A DNA stretch of 64,000 nt. Origin: Promethearchaeota archaeon. Lineage in GTDB: Archaea > Asgardarchaeota > Lokiarchaeia > Sigyniarchaeales > SOKP01. Shown one piece after another: positions 9,331 to 18,693 of the stretch; positions within the stretch are counted from its first letter, which is position 1, and the number at the start of each line of letters is the position of its first letter. Under the pieces are notes generated by a model. The model did no database searches. It was not told the origin of the DNA and saw only the letters and a list, made by a program, of their open reading frames with translations. The position numbers and the translations under genes were made by a program. The stretch is from positions 31,356 to 95,355 of the forward strand of contig JAEOTA010000055.1 in assembly GCA_016840085.1 (NCBI GenBank), in the 5' to 3' direction.

Positions 9331-10179
9331 ATGTGTAAGTTTTGTAGAAAGCATGCAGAAGGGTATGGAAAATGGTATTTAAATCCTAAATCATATTCAG
9401 AGGAATTGTTTTATAAGTTATCACTTTTGGATCGCATTTTAGGAAGAGAATCTAAGAAAGTTAGAAAAGCAATAAATGGAGCAGATTCTGCGTGGTTTCC
9501 ACTTCCCACCTCAAAGCTGCTAAATAAACTTGATTGGGCTAAAATTCCTGTCTTTGGTCGGTTAGTTAAAATGTATGGAAATTATCTAACTATACATAGC
9601 CATTCTGGTCAGGTTGTTCCCTTAGAAGATGCTTTAAAGATTGTAGATTTGAGTTATGATCATGTAGTATATCCCTGTATGTGTAAACGGATTTTTAAAG
9701 GTCAGGATGAATTTAAATGTTTGAATTTTGGTCCACTTACAGATATTCAAAGGAAAGATCCTAGAGCTTGGAAAGAAATAAAGCTTAGTCCGGAAGAAGC
9801 AAAAGAAAAATTAGAACAATTTTCAGAAAAAGGATATATACATTCTGTTTTCTGGTGGTATGACCTACCACAAACAGTTTGTATTTGTAACTGCGATAGT
9901 AAGTATTGCTATGCGTCAAGACCAAAGATGTGGTATGATATAACTAACTCCTACAGAAAAGCAGAATATGTAGCGGAAGTTAATCGTGATCTATGTATTA
10001 GCTGTGGAAATTGTATTAACAGGTGTCAATTTGGGGCTATAAGTTTAGATAAGGATGATCGTGCAGTGGTCGATCCTTCATTTTGTTTTGGTTGTGGGCA
10101 ATGTAGATCTGTATGTGAAGAAGATGCTATTAGTTTGATCGATAGAAATACTCATTTAATAGCAAGTAAAATTTGGTAG
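9331..10179 (+). CDS. 4Fe-4S dicluster protein with extra N-terminal cysteine motifs
   Basis: The C-terminal 65 residues hold two ferredoxin motifs, CISCGNCINRCQ and CFGCGQCRSVCEE, each able to bind a 4Fe-4S cluster. The preceding 220 residues contain further cysteines in MCKFCRKHAEG, YPCMCKR and VCICNCDSKYC, arranged like another metal site, plus conserved tryptophans. Proteins of this build occur in methanogens and other anaerobic archaea and bacteria, but I know of no proven function. It should be a cytoplasmic electron carrier or the Fe-S subunit of an unrecognised oxidoreductase. The small ferredoxin gene follows after three bases, so the two probably work together. Confidence 0.75.
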   Translation: MCKFCRKHAEGYGKWYLNPKSYSEELFYKLSLLDRILGRESKKVRKAINGADSAWFPLPTSKLLNKLDWAKIPVFGRLVKMYGNYLTIHSHSGQVVPLEDALKIVDLSYDHVVYPCMCKRIFKGQDEFKCLNFGPLTDIQRKDPRAWKEIKLSPEEAKEKLEQFSEKGYIHSVFWWYDLPQTVCICNCDSKYCYASRPKMWYDITNSYRKAEYVAEVNRDLCISCGNCINRCQFGAISLDKDDRAVVDPSFCFGCGQCRSVCEEDAISLIDRNTHLIASKIW

Positions 10180-10182
10180 AGT

Positions 10183-10458
10183 GTGATAAAATTTATGGTT
10201 AAATTCAAATATAATTCTAAAAAGTGCGATTTACCGTATGAACCAGAGGAATTACGCCCTACAAAATGCTTAAAATGCCTAGAAGTTTGCCCACATAACC
10301 TCCTTATGTTTGTTCCATTGAAAGAAAAGGATAGAGATGGGGCACCTAAGAAATTTAAAATTCATATGATTTTTAAATCATTTGCTAAAAAATTTTGTCC
10401 TGGTTGCTTAAAATGCGTTGAAATTTGTCCAACTCAAGCTATAAGAATAAAATTTTAA
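10183..10458 (+). CDS. Small ferredoxin-like protein
   Basis: A short protein (91 residues from GTG 10183, or 87 from ATG 10195) with CPGCLKCVEICPTQAI near the C terminus, a complete 4Fe-4S motif. An earlier CLKCLEVCPHNL segment lacks the first cysteine of the canonical motif but may use Cys 15. It follows the dicluster protein after three bases and is likely its partner. Its stop codon overlaps by four bases the stop of the convergent hydrolase gene, so there is no room for a separate terminator. Confidence 0.75.
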   Translation: MIKFMVKFKYNSKKCDLPYEPEELRPTKCLKCLEVCPHNLLMFVPLKEKDRDGAPKKFKIHMIFKSFAKKFCPGCLKCVEICPTQAIRIKF

Positions 10459-11258
10459 GTGAGAAATTCAAATAATGCTTTTAGAAATAAATCTGGTTCA
10501 TGAGGAAAAATTGCATGAGCACTATACTCAAAAAATACAAGCTTAGCTCTAGGGATTAACTCACCTAATATTTCTCCATTTTGGGATGGAACGAGAATAT
10601 CTTTTTTACCTTGCATCATCAGGGTTGGAATATCCATTTTTTTTAGTCTCCTACAAGTATTAAAATTTAACATTGCCTTTACTTGTCTCGCATAACTACT
10701 AAATGGAATACGACATTTGAGAATTTTTTGAATTTTATCATTAATATATTCAGGATTGTTTTTAATAAAATCCCTGGTAAATGCTAGTGGTATAGTAGAC
10801 TTAGCCATTCTTTCTGGTGTTAAATCTTCAATTGCACCTATTAGCAATTTATAAACAGCAAGATCTGGAGGAATCGATTTTCTTCCCCCACACGCTGTAC
10901 CCCAGAGAATGAGTTTTTCAACCTTTTGGGGATAATTTAAGGCTACTTCCTGAGCAATCATTCCCCCCATCGAAAATCCAAGGATATGAGCACACTCAAT
11001 ATTTAAGACATTCATTAATCCCGCTGTATCATCAGCCATCATTTTTAGAGTAAATTCCCCCTCAGGTATATCAGTTTGACCTGCTCCTCTGTTATCAAAT
11101 AAGATAACTTTAAATTTTTTTGAAAGCTCATCGATCAGGAGTTTATCCCATATCCTAAGACAAAAAGACAGTCCCGTTATCATTACAATCGGAAATCCAT
11201 CTCCATGAACTTCATAATGCATATTTATATCATTGACTTTTACTTTAGGCAAATTCAA
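10455..11258 (-). CDS. Alpha/beta hydrolase
   Basis: The nucleophile elbow GFSMGG places Ser at residue 96; Asp 220 (GKKDILVP) and His 248 (YSAHAIFP) complete a normal triad. The early FDNRGAGQTD segment is typical of the haloperoxidase/3-oxoadipate enol-lactonase-like group of esterases. Length (267) is usual for a cap-less to small-cap hydrolase. No signal peptide. It is one of at least five alpha/beta hydrolase-fold genes in this window; substrate unknown. Confidence 0.85.
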   Translation of the reverse strand: MNLPKVKVNDINMHYEVHGDGFPIVMITGLSFCLRIWDKLLIDELSKKFKVILFDNRGAGQTDIPEGEFTLKMMADDTAGLMNVLNIECAHILGFSMGGMIAQEVALNYPQKVEKLILWGTACGGRKSIPPDLAVYKLLIGAIEDLTPERMAKSTIPLAFTRDFIKNNPEYINDKIQKILKCRIPFSSYARQVKAMLNFNTCRRLKKMDIPTLMMQGKKDILVPSQNGEILGELIPRAKLVFFEYSAHAIFPHEPDLFLKALFEFLT

Positions 11259-11336
11259 TCAACTTTGAGGTTTTTTAGCTCTACATTCGCTTTTCTTTAA
11301 AAAAAATAGAATATAAAACCTTGAATCCTAATATAA

Positions 11337-12260
11337 TTAGCTAATAGAGATTCCAAGGTCCTTTAATAAGGGAGTTAGAAATCCATAATAAAAGTCTTTA
11401 ATATGTAAAATTTTATCTAAATATACATTCAAGAATTCTCGGATTTCATAGTTGATGTCATTAATATCAATAAAATTATATTCGGGTTCAATATAAATTT
11501 CATCTAAATTTAAAGGTTTTAATTGCTTCTTGATCAAATGATATATAAATTCGATGAATGCTTTATCAACCAGCTCTTCTTCTTCTTCTTTTAATTCATA
11601 CACATCATGAGCTATTTTATCTTTTAATCCTCGAATTGCATGAATTAAATCCTCAAGTTCTCTATGTAAATTCAATGCTTTAATTTTTTCTGGCATTTCT
11701 TTACTTTTAAAATCTTCTACATTAGAATTGATATAATCTTCTAAATTTGAGAAAAAGTGAATCACGAACTTGAAAGAGTCTTCAGTCTTAGCATTCTTCC
11801 ATTCTTTATAAGGAGTTCCCCAATGTTCGAAATTTATCTCATCTAAAACGTCTTTAATTTTTTTTTTAATATTATCAACTTTTTCTATAAAGTAATCTGA
11901 TTTGTCCATATAAGGTTTTTCATGTATATAATAATTGTATTTATACTCTTTTCCAAATTCCTTAAATGCACCTCTCTTTATTACACGATGGTGTTCTTCA
12001 TCTACTTCTTTCTTGCCAATCTCTGCTGCAAACTTAATAATATATCCACAGTCAGGACAATATGTTATCCATGAACCTCGAATTGTAGTAAAAGGTTTAA
12101 TAACAACTTGATGAGTTTCATTTAGAATACTTGTAAGTTCTCCTTCAGCCTCTGGAGTATCAAAATGAGTCTTTTCAAAATGAAATGATTCTGGAATGAA
12201 TTTAAAACTACAAATTGGACATGTGATTTTTTCTTTCAAGGGAAATTTATTTACTTTCAT
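11337..12260 (-). CDS. Zinc-ribbon protein of unknown function
   Basis: The N-terminal 80 residues contain CPIC (from Cys 15) and a distant CPDC (near residue 68), which could form one zinc site, in a layout reminiscent of DUF2225 proteins. The remaining 220 residues are mostly helical and highly charged, with an acidic run ELKEEEEELVDKA. No catalytic motif or membrane segment is visible. It is monocistronic with 200 bases of AT-rich sequence upstream. I do not recognise a function; it looks like a lineage-specific regulator or scaffold. Confidence 0.6.
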   Translation of the reverse strand: MKVNKFPLKEKITCPICSFKFIPESFHFEKTHFDTPEAEGELTSILNETHQVVIKPFTTIRGSWITYCPDCGYIIKFAAEIGKKEVDEEHHRVIKRGAFKEFGKEYKYNYYIHEKPYMDKSDYFIEKVDNIKKKIKDVLDEINFEHWGTPYKEWKNAKTEDSFKFVIHFFSNLEDYINSNVEDFKSKEMPEKIKALNLHRELEDLIHAIRGLKDKIAHDVYELKEEEEELVDKAFIEFIYHLIKKQLKPLNLDEIYIEPEYNFIDINDINYEIREFLNVYLDKILHIKDFYYGFLTPLLKDLGISIS

Positions 12261-12459
12261 AATTTTTCAAAGAATTTTGGTAACAATAATATGTATTCTA
12301 TTTACAACAAAGTAATTATCTTGGTATATTTAAAAATTTTATCTGGTTTACATCATGAATTGAAAAACAAAAATGATGAAAAGTAATTGAATACTGATAT
12401 TAGAAAACTCAGAATTCGATTTATCTTAAAATTATGATTAATATATAATATAAAAGGAA

Positions 12460-13305
12460 TTATATACTAACTAATCTTGTCATGTTTGCGCTAATTTCCC
12501 ACAATCTTTTAGCATATTCCTCATTATAAGACTCTTCAGAAGACTCTTTAGGCTCTTTTTTTATAAAATATTTGCCAGTAACTCCTTCTATATCTAGAGA
12601 CGAAGCTAAATATATAGACGTTTCAGCCCCTTTTTCCGGACTTTTAAAAAAGAGTTTTGCAAATCCTCGACTAAAGGCAGAGTGATCTCGACTTAAATTA
12701 CTATTTACAACACCAGGATGAACAGCATTAACAGTTACACCAGTTCCCTCTAATCTTCGGTTTAATTCATAGGTAAATAGCATCGCTGCTAATTTTGAAA
12801 CACCATATACTTTAAATAAACGATATTTCTTGTCTTCACTCTGAAGATCATCAAAATCCATTTTTGCCATTCTATGCGCTGCAGAAGTTACATTAATAAT
12901 ACGGCTTGGAGCACTATTTTTTAATATATCAAGTAGTAAATTTGTCAACAAAAAGGGAGCAAGATGATGCACAGCAAAATTCATTTCAATTCCATCAACT
13001 GATAATGTACGCTTCGAAAGCATAACTCCGGCATTATTAATTAACACATGTAAATATTGATATTTATTCTTGAATTCTGCTACTAGTTTGCGAATGGATT
13101 CTTGAGATGACAAATCACATAAAAATAGATCTACATCTTTATTACCTGTGAGTTCAATGATTTCTTTTTGTGCTTTTTCTCCACGTTCTTCATTTCGACA
13201 AATCATGATTATTGTGGCACCCATTTCTGCTAAACCTATTGCTGTAGCTTTTCCAATGCCTGAATTTGCTCCGGTAATCATACAAATTTTTCCTTCCATG
13301 CTCAT
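12460..13305 (-). CDS. Short-chain dehydrogenase/reductase (retinol-dehydrogenase-like)
   Basis: TGANSGIGKA at residues 11-20 is the NAD(P)-binding glycine motif, NNAG follows at 90-93, Ser 141 and YGVSK (Tyr 167, Lys 171) form the catalytic set. The pattern CRNEERGEKA and the segment AVHHLAPFLLTNLLL are typical of the RDH/WWOX-like branch that acts on lipid alcohols and ketones with NADP(H). Length 281 is normal. A 260-base gap separates it from the next gene upstream on its strand. Confidence 0.85.
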   Translation of the reverse strand: MSMEGKICMITGANSGIGKATAIGLAEMGATIIMICRNEERGEKAQKEIIELTGNKDVDLFLCDLSSQESIRKLVAEFKNKYQYLHVLINNAGVMLSKRTLSVDGIEMNFAVHHLAPFLLTNLLLDILKNSAPSRIINVTSAAHRMAKMDFDDLQSEDKKYRLFKVYGVSKLAAMLFTYELNRRLEGTGVTVNAVHPGVVNSNLSRDHSAFSRGFAKLFFKSPEKGAETSIYLASSLDIEGVTGKYFIKKEPKESSEESYNEEYAKRLWEISANMTRLVSI

Positions 13306-13565
13306 TATTTACAACTCTTGCTTAATTTCTATATTCTTTTTGATAGTTCAAAATCTAACTGAACTATTAAACAATTTGATTATTTTTTAAAAAAAAATTG
13401 TTATCCATGGGTTATCCACAAGTATAATTTCTATTGGTGTTCTTATTTAGTGGTATTCGAAGAATAGAACTGATATTGATGTAGTTGAGGTTATTAGAGC
13501 GAAAAAGGGCTTAGTTGAATAAAATATAAAAGAATTTTGAGATATCTCCTATTATTCCATATAAT
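13306..13565. other. Intergenic region with a possible coding relic
   Basis: AT-rich. One forward frame around 13460-13520 reads WYSKNRTDIDVVEVIRAKKG-like sequence after an in-frame TAG, but there is no start codon, no ribosome-binding site and no recognised family. I see no tRNA or strong hairpin. Confidence 0.3.
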
Positions 13566-13883
13566 TTATAAAAAAAGTTCCCATTCTTTTATTGACAATT
13601 GAATTAATTTAGTCTCCATCTCATTTTTTATCTTGTCTAATCGTTCTTTGCTTTCCTTCACTTTTTTCCAAATAAAGTCTTCTATTTTCTCAATAGTTAT
13701 GTCTTTTTTATCTAATTGTTCAAGGAGCTGATTACAGATCGACATTCTTTTTAAATACAAATCATAAGCTTCTTTAGATAAGTTAGCTATTAAATTTGGG
13801 TGATACATTTCTTTTATTTTAAAAATTTTTTCTCCTATTTTAGTTAGAGAAATTAATTCCCTTAAGTCATCTGAATCCGTCAT
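13566..13883 (-). CDS. Short coiled-coil protein
   Basis: The 105-residue protein is almost entirely helical and charged, with heptad-like stretches (KKVKESKERLDKIKNEMETK) that suggest a coiled coil. No cysteine cluster or membrane segment. It starts 12 bases after the flavoprotein stop and is the third gene of a minus-strand unit with the SDR and the FAD protein, so it may be a helper of the flavoprotein. No family recognised. Confidence 0.55.
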   Translation of the reverse strand: MTDSDDLRELISLTKIGEKIFKIKEMYHPNLIANLSKEAYDLYLKRMSICNQLLEQLDKKDITIEKIEDFIWKKVKESKERLDKIKNEMETKLIQLSIKEWELFL

Positions 13884-13894
13884 TTTTTATCATT

Positions 13895-15931
13895 TTATTT
13901 GTTTTTTAAAAATTCTTTCCATACATTTTCAAACCATCCAAATTCACTAGGTATCTCTCTTACATCCTCCCATTCAATAAGCATTTTTCCATTTTTTAGT
14001 TGAATTGTTTGGATTTGTTTTGATAAATCCAGATTATTATGTATAAATTTATATTCCCTAAGACTACCAGGAGGTTCAATATATGTCTCGGATAATGATT
14101 TATTTAATTTATCTCTTACAATCAAGTATGAACCTCTGCTTCTCCCAAATAAGAGATGATAGTCTATTAATGTTTTTAAGAAGAATAATTGCGTAAGAAG
14201 GGCATCTTTAATTCTAAAAAAATCCATGATTTCAACATTAGTCTTCAATCCGATTAAATTTACTAAATTATTCAATTGAATTTGGACCTTGGAAATCTCC
14301 TGTTTAAGATTTTTTAGAGGACGAATAATTGAACCATATTTTGACATTCGATTTTGAATCTGAATTAAGAGTCTTTCAGGAGTTAGAAAGTTTTCAGATT
14401 TAGAAGGATCATTTTTTATTATTTGTGAAATTTTACTAAATAACTCAGTCATCTCTCCTTTTACTTTATTTTGAAATCTTTCAGGATTTATTGATGGAAT
14501 ATTGCTATATATTTGAGTTATTTTTTGAGCAGTTCTCAATCCCCCAACTTGTCCCGAGTTTAATGCAGCACCACCAGGTCTGTGAATACCATGACTCCCA
14601 TTAATTTCTCCAATTGCAAAAAGATGTTTTACTGTTGTTGTCTCCCACCATATATCACAGGATACACCACCATTTAGGTGTTGGTTACAAACGGCGATTT
14701 CAAGAGGTTCAGAAGTTAAGTCGATATTATTGTTCTTATAAATTAAGATTGCTTGATCATTTAATTTTCTAAGACGTTCAATAGGTTTATCTCCCATTGC
14801 ATTAGATTTAGTTAAATAATCCTTTGCATCTTGGAACAGATTATCAAAACTAAAGTAATTAGGATTTTGTGTGAAATCTAAGAACACACGTCTGTTTAAC
14901 TTTTCTGATTCATGATATACTGCCAGATCAATTAATGAAGAACCAAAATTATCAATTCGCATAGAATTAAAAGGCCATTGATATCCTTTTAAGAATATGG
15001 CTCTCGAAAGTTCTTCAAAAGATGGAAAGATATCATAAAGAAATTCCTTTTCTGTACCATTTTCATCAATAGAAAAGTATCGTGGAATTACTTGTTGATA
15101 TGAACCTGAAAGATTCCAACGAAATTTAGTCGATGCTAATCCGAATTGTGATTCTGTTAAATTTTGAAGTTTACATCCTGCTTCAATTGCTAGACTTGTC
15201 GTTCCTCTCTGGGATTTTGGATACACAGTATTTTTATATAATATCGCAGGACCACCAGTAGCTATAATTAGATTTCTTGCTTTAAAAATTTCTATTGAAT
15301 CTATTAAAGTCTCTATATTTTTATCTGGGTTTAGCATATCTGTTTTAATGCAAATAATCCCAACTGCTTCAGGCTTCTCAGTTGTATTATCAAGAATAAT
15401 TTTAATCGCATAATACTTATCAAAAATTGTAATATGTTTATCTTGAACCGCTCTTAATAAGCATTTCCCCATTTCTCGGGAAGTTAAAGGTCCTATAGAT
15501 GTAGCTCTCTGTCTTGGATCGTTATCTGTTTTATATCCTACAAAACCCCCATACTTATCATGAGGAAAAGGCACTCCTAATTGAACTAAATGAAAAAATT
15601 CTCTAATGGAGTTTGAAGCTTCGATTAAAGCTATGTCACCGTGCATTGCTCCTCCAGCGCAGAGATCTTTCGCCATTTCATAAGGTGAATCTGGCTGATC
15701 TCCATAAATTGACATTTTATAATAAGTTTGTTTATCAGAACCCGCATTAAAAGAAGTCCCGCCACCTAAATTATCAGTAACAATGGCAATTTCATCAGGA
15801 GGAATGCCTTCCATTACTAAATGAAGAGCACAATTTAATCCTGCTGCTCCTGAACCTATAATAATTGAATTAAATTCTTTAATATCTAATTTTTCCAGAT
15901 TTATTTTTATATCTCCCATTTTTTGTCCCAT
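13895..15931 (-). CDS. FAD-dependent fumarate reductase/succinate dehydrogenase-like flavoprotein
   Basis: SIIIGSGAAGLNCALHLV near the N terminus is the dinucleotide-binding motif, LIIATGG is the ATG motif, and HLFAIGEINGSHGIHRPGG near residue 465 is the C-terminal FAD-contact region of the fumarate reductase/aspartate oxidase superfamily. The roughly 160-residue C-terminal helical part resembles the capping tail of SdhA/FrdA-like proteins. No covalent-FAD His context is obvious. I take ATG 15931 as start because it begins just after the upstream SDR stop and avoids a 29-base overlap from ATG 15964; ATG 15919 with GGGA upstream is also possible. No Fe-S or membrane subunit is adjacent. Together with the SDR it may oxidise and reduce one ring or acyl substrate. 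Confidence 0.75.
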   Translation of the reverse strand: MGQKMGDIKINLEKLDIKEFNSIIIGSGAAGLNCALHLVMEGIPPDEIAIVTDNLGGGTSFNAGSDKQTYYKMSIYGDQPDSPYEMAKDLCAGGAMHGDIALIEASNSIREFFHLVQLGVPFPHDKYGGFVGYKTDNDPRQRATSIGPLTSREMGKCLLRAVQDKHITIFDKYYAIKIILDNTTEKPEAVGIICIKTDMLNPDKNIETLIDSIEIFKARNLIIATGGPAILYKNTVYPKSQRGTTSLAIEAGCKLQNLTESQFGLASTKFRWNLSGSYQQVIPRYFSIDENGTEKEFLYDIFPSFEELSRAIFLKGYQWPFNSMRIDNFGSSLIDLAVYHESEKLNRRVFLDFTQNPNYFSFDNLFQDAKDYLTKSNAMGDKPIERLRKLNDQAILIYKNNNIDLTSEPLEIAVCNQHLNGGVSCDIWWETTTVKHLFAIGEINGSHGIHRPGGAALNSGQVGGLRTAQKITQIYSNIPSINPERFQNKVKGEMTELFSKISQIIKNDPSKSENFLTPERLLIQIQNRMSKYGSIIRPLKNLKQEISKVQIQLNNLVNLIGLKTNVEIMDFFRIKDALLTQLFFLKTLIDYHLLFGRSRGSYLIVRDKLNKSLSETYIEPPGSLREYKFIHNNLDLSKQIQTIQLKNGKMLIEWEDVREIPSEFGWFENVWKEFLKNK

Positions 15932-15935
15932 TGCT

Positions 15936-16742
15936 TTATATACGGTGAATATGAAAACCCCCATCTATATCTAAAACAGATCCTGTAGAGAATGGTAGCA
16001 ATCCCTGAACAATTGCAATAACAGGCTTAGCAATATCAAGTGGTTCACCCCATCTTTTAATTGGGGAAACACCTTCGCTAATTAATTTATCATATCTCTC
16101 TGAAATATGTTTTGGTTCAGTTAGAGGTGTCTTAATAATACCCGGAGATATCTCATATGTGGGAATATCAAACTCGGCTAATCTAACAGCAAATAATTGT
16201 GTCATCATCCGCATCCCTGCCTTCGAAATGCAGTACTCCCCTCTATTAATTGAGGCGGTATATCGATTTATAGAAGATATATTAATGATATAGGGGTGAT
16301 ATTTATCTTTTATTTTCGTTTTAAGCTCAATCATCCATTTTGCGAGTGCTTGAGTTAAAAAAAATGGACCTTTCAGATTAATATCCATTACTCTATCATA
16401 TGATTCTTCTGTCACATCTAAAAGATCTCCCCGTTTAATTGGCCCTACTCCCGCATTATTCACTAAAACATCTATTCTTCTAAACTTCTGCTTAATTTTA
16501 TTGAGTAATTTCTCGCGATCTTCTCTTTTACTCACATCAGCCTGAATATATAGACTTTTCTCTTTTAAATCTTCTTTATAAATTTTTTTAAGAATATTTT
16601 TATATTCTTCAGATAATTCTTTTGTTGATGCCCCATTTATTACTACTGAAAATCCTATTTTTGCCAGTTCTAAAGCTATTGCTTTTCCTATCCCTTGAGT
16701 GCTGCCTGTAATTAGAGCAACTTTTATTTTATCTTGATCCAT
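15936..16742 (-). CDS. Short-chain dehydrogenase (3-oxoacyl-reductase-like)
   Basis: TGSTQGIGKA (residues 12-21), NNAGVG (95-100), the Ser 156/157 pair, and YCISK with Tyr 170 and Lys 174 give a complete classical SDR active site. The C-terminal SPGIIKTPLT and GSVLDIDGG segments match FabG/glucose-dehydrogenase-type members. It is the first gene of a minus-strand unit with the FAD flavoprotein and the coiled-coil protein. Cofactor and substrate cannot be fixed by eye. Confidence 0.85.
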   Translation of the reverse strand: MDQDKIKVALITGSTQGIGKAIALELAKIGFSVVINGASTKELSEEYKNILKKIYKEDLKEKSLYIQADVSKREDREKLLNKIKQKFRRIDVLVNNAGVGPIKRGDLLDVTEESYDRVMDINLKGPFFLTQALAKWMIELKTKIKDKYHPYIINISSINRYTASINRGEYCISKAGMRMMTQLFAVRLAEFDIPTYEISPGIIKTPLTEPKHISERYDKLISEGVSPIKRWGEPLDIAKPVIAIVQGLLPFSTGSVLDIDGGFHIHRI

Positions 16743-16851
16743 AACATATTATTTATTTGACAGTATTAAAATTGTTATTGTATTTAAAAGAATAAATATT
16801 AGAAAATATCTATCATAGTATATTAAAATAAAAATTTTTGAATGATTCATA

Positions 16852-18546
16852 ATGAGACGATTTGCCAGTATTGATTTTTTACGTGGTATAGCAATAGCGT
16901 TAATGATCTTTTTGCATACTATCCTTCATGTGTTAGATATTGATACACTACTTAATGAAATAAATAATATCCCCGCTGCTAATATTGTTGCATTTATTGT
17001 ATTACCTTTCTTAGGAGGGTTGGCAGGTTTTTTCTTAATGGTTTCTGCCATTGGAAATATGATAAGTATGTATCGACACTTACAAGCAGGGAGAAGCATT
17101 AGGGACTTAGTTATCAGACAGATAATGGGAGGTGTTTTATTACTAATTTTTGCTATGATTTCTGAGAGTATACTTGGTATTCATGGAGCAATTCCAAATC
17201 TCATGAAAAGTTTAGATGATCCATCTGCTTGGAATTGGCAAGTAATACTTTATCGTGCTTACCACTTTGAAACAATCCATACTATAGCATGGTGTATTAT
17301 CCTAAATGGTGTTGTTCAAGGTATCCTTTCAAGAAAAGGTAGCTGGGAGAATCCTTCAAAGCTAATAAATATTTATCTCCTTTTAATAGGGATTATTATC
17401 GTTCTTACCCCAATAATGTGGTGGCTTGTGGATTTGATAATCCCTGGTTATCCGTGGGCTATAGATCCTGACACAGGGGTTCATGTTCAATATCCATACT
17501 TAGGGAAATCAGAATGGTGGGAATTTATAACACTGTTCTTTTTCAATGCCTTTGCAGGAAGAGAAGAACCGATCTTTCCTTATTTAGCAGTATCTTTTAT
17601 TGGTAGCATCATTGGCATCCGCTTAGCTCAAAAAAGAGAAGAAGTGCCACGAAGATTTCCCAAGCGAACAATGCAATATGGTATTATTATGTTTTTCATT
17701 GGTATCATCGGTCTTATCGTCACGCTTATCCTTTTAATGGACGTAATTGGCATGGATGCAACTTTGAACGTTTATAAGGGACTTGCGTTCCATCGAAATT
17801 GGGTACCTAATAATCCAGATATTAATAACTCTGTGATACTCTATGGATGGTTATTTCAATTCATGGCTTTAAACGGAACAGCTATCTGCCTTATTATGGT
17901 AGTAGTACGTGTCGTAGAATTTCGAGGTCGAGGCAAGGAGTTCGCTGATAAAACTCGATTTATCCGTAGATTTGGGTTTGTTGCCTTCACACTTTACAAT
18001 ATTCAGTGGTTGTATTTTGTTTCCCATTTTATTGTTTCTACATTAATTTATGGTGAACCTTACAAATTGCTTGACTGGGGTGGAGTATTTATTACTATGG
18101 GTATAACATTTTTAATGTTGGAAGGAATCTTACTTCTCTGGGAAAAAATAAAATACACTGGAAGCTTAGAATGGTGTATGGGTACAATTGCAACCCAAAT
18201 CATCCCTGCTAGGAAGTCAGAAAAGAAATGGTGGCAAGCAGGACAATTAAATGTCGAGGAAGCTTTTTATAATGCCGAGTGGTTGAATGTTATTGAGAAG
18301 GACGAGGTCCGTCATGATATTAAGGCAGATTCAAAATTGGCATATAAATTATCTTGGTTCGGTTTTCTATTTGCTCCTATATCATTAATAACATTTTTAA
18401 TAGCAAGAGGATCTGTAAATACAGAACAAGAAAATAAATTCAATAAAAGAGCAAAAATCATTTCATTAGTAGGATTGATATTCTTTTTTGCTTGGATGAT
18501 ACCGTTCCTATTCTTTAGCTTGTCAGATCTCGGAATTTCTCTATAA
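16852..18546 (+). CDS. HGSNAT/DUF1624-like multipass membrane acyltransferase
   Basis: RFASIDFLRGIAIALMIFLH at the N terminus is the signature opening of the heparan-alpha-glucosaminide N-acetyltransferase / DUF1624 family, which moves acetyl groups across a membrane to sugars. About ten hydrophobic segments follow. A hydrophilic stretch (about residues 450-490) precedes two further C-terminal segments, an extension beyond the usual family length of roughly 350-400. It sits directly before a GH3 glycosidase on the same strand (147 bases apart), fitting a role in sugar or glycan modification. Exact acceptor unknown. Confidence 0.65.
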   Translation: MRRFASIDFLRGIAIALMIFLHTILHVLDIDTLLNEINNIPAANIVAFIVLPFLGGLAGFFLMVSAIGNMISMYRHLQAGRSIRDLVIRQIMGGVLLLIFAMISESILGIHGAIPNLMKSLDDPSAWNWQVILYRAYHFETIHTIAWCIILNGVVQGILSRKGSWENPSKLINIYLLLIGIIIVLTPIMWWLVDLIIPGYPWAIDPDTGVHVQYPYLGKSEWWEFITLFFFNAFAGREEPIFPYLAVSFIGSIIGIRLAQKREEVPRRFPKRTMQYGIIMFFIGIIGLIVTLILLMDVIGMDATLNVYKGLAFHRNWVPNNPDINNSVILYGWLFQFMALNGTAICLIMVVVRVVEFRGRGKEFADKTRFIRRFGFVAFTLYNIQWLYFVSHFIVSTLIYGEPYKLLDWGGVFITMGITFLMLEGILLLWEKIKYTGSLEWCMGTIATQIIPARKSEKKWWQAGQLNVEEAFYNAEWLNVIEKDEVRHDIKADSKLAYKLSWFGFLFAPISLITFLIARGSVNTEQENKFNKRAKIISLVGLIFFFAWMIPFLFFSLSDLGISL

Positions 18547-18693
18547 GAAAATTGAATACTTTGAAAAGGGCTCTGGAAACGTCAAAAAAATGTGGAAAAA
18601 ACGTATAATATTGAATAAAAAAGTATTTTTTAAATCTAAATTTTTTTTTATTAACTTTAACTGAAATTATTGTTTTAGACGAAGCCTACTAAG

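Noticed and set aside
13440..13525. Possible relic of a transposase or other gene
   Set aside because: Only a short frame fragment with an upstream stop and no inverted repeats or recognised motif.
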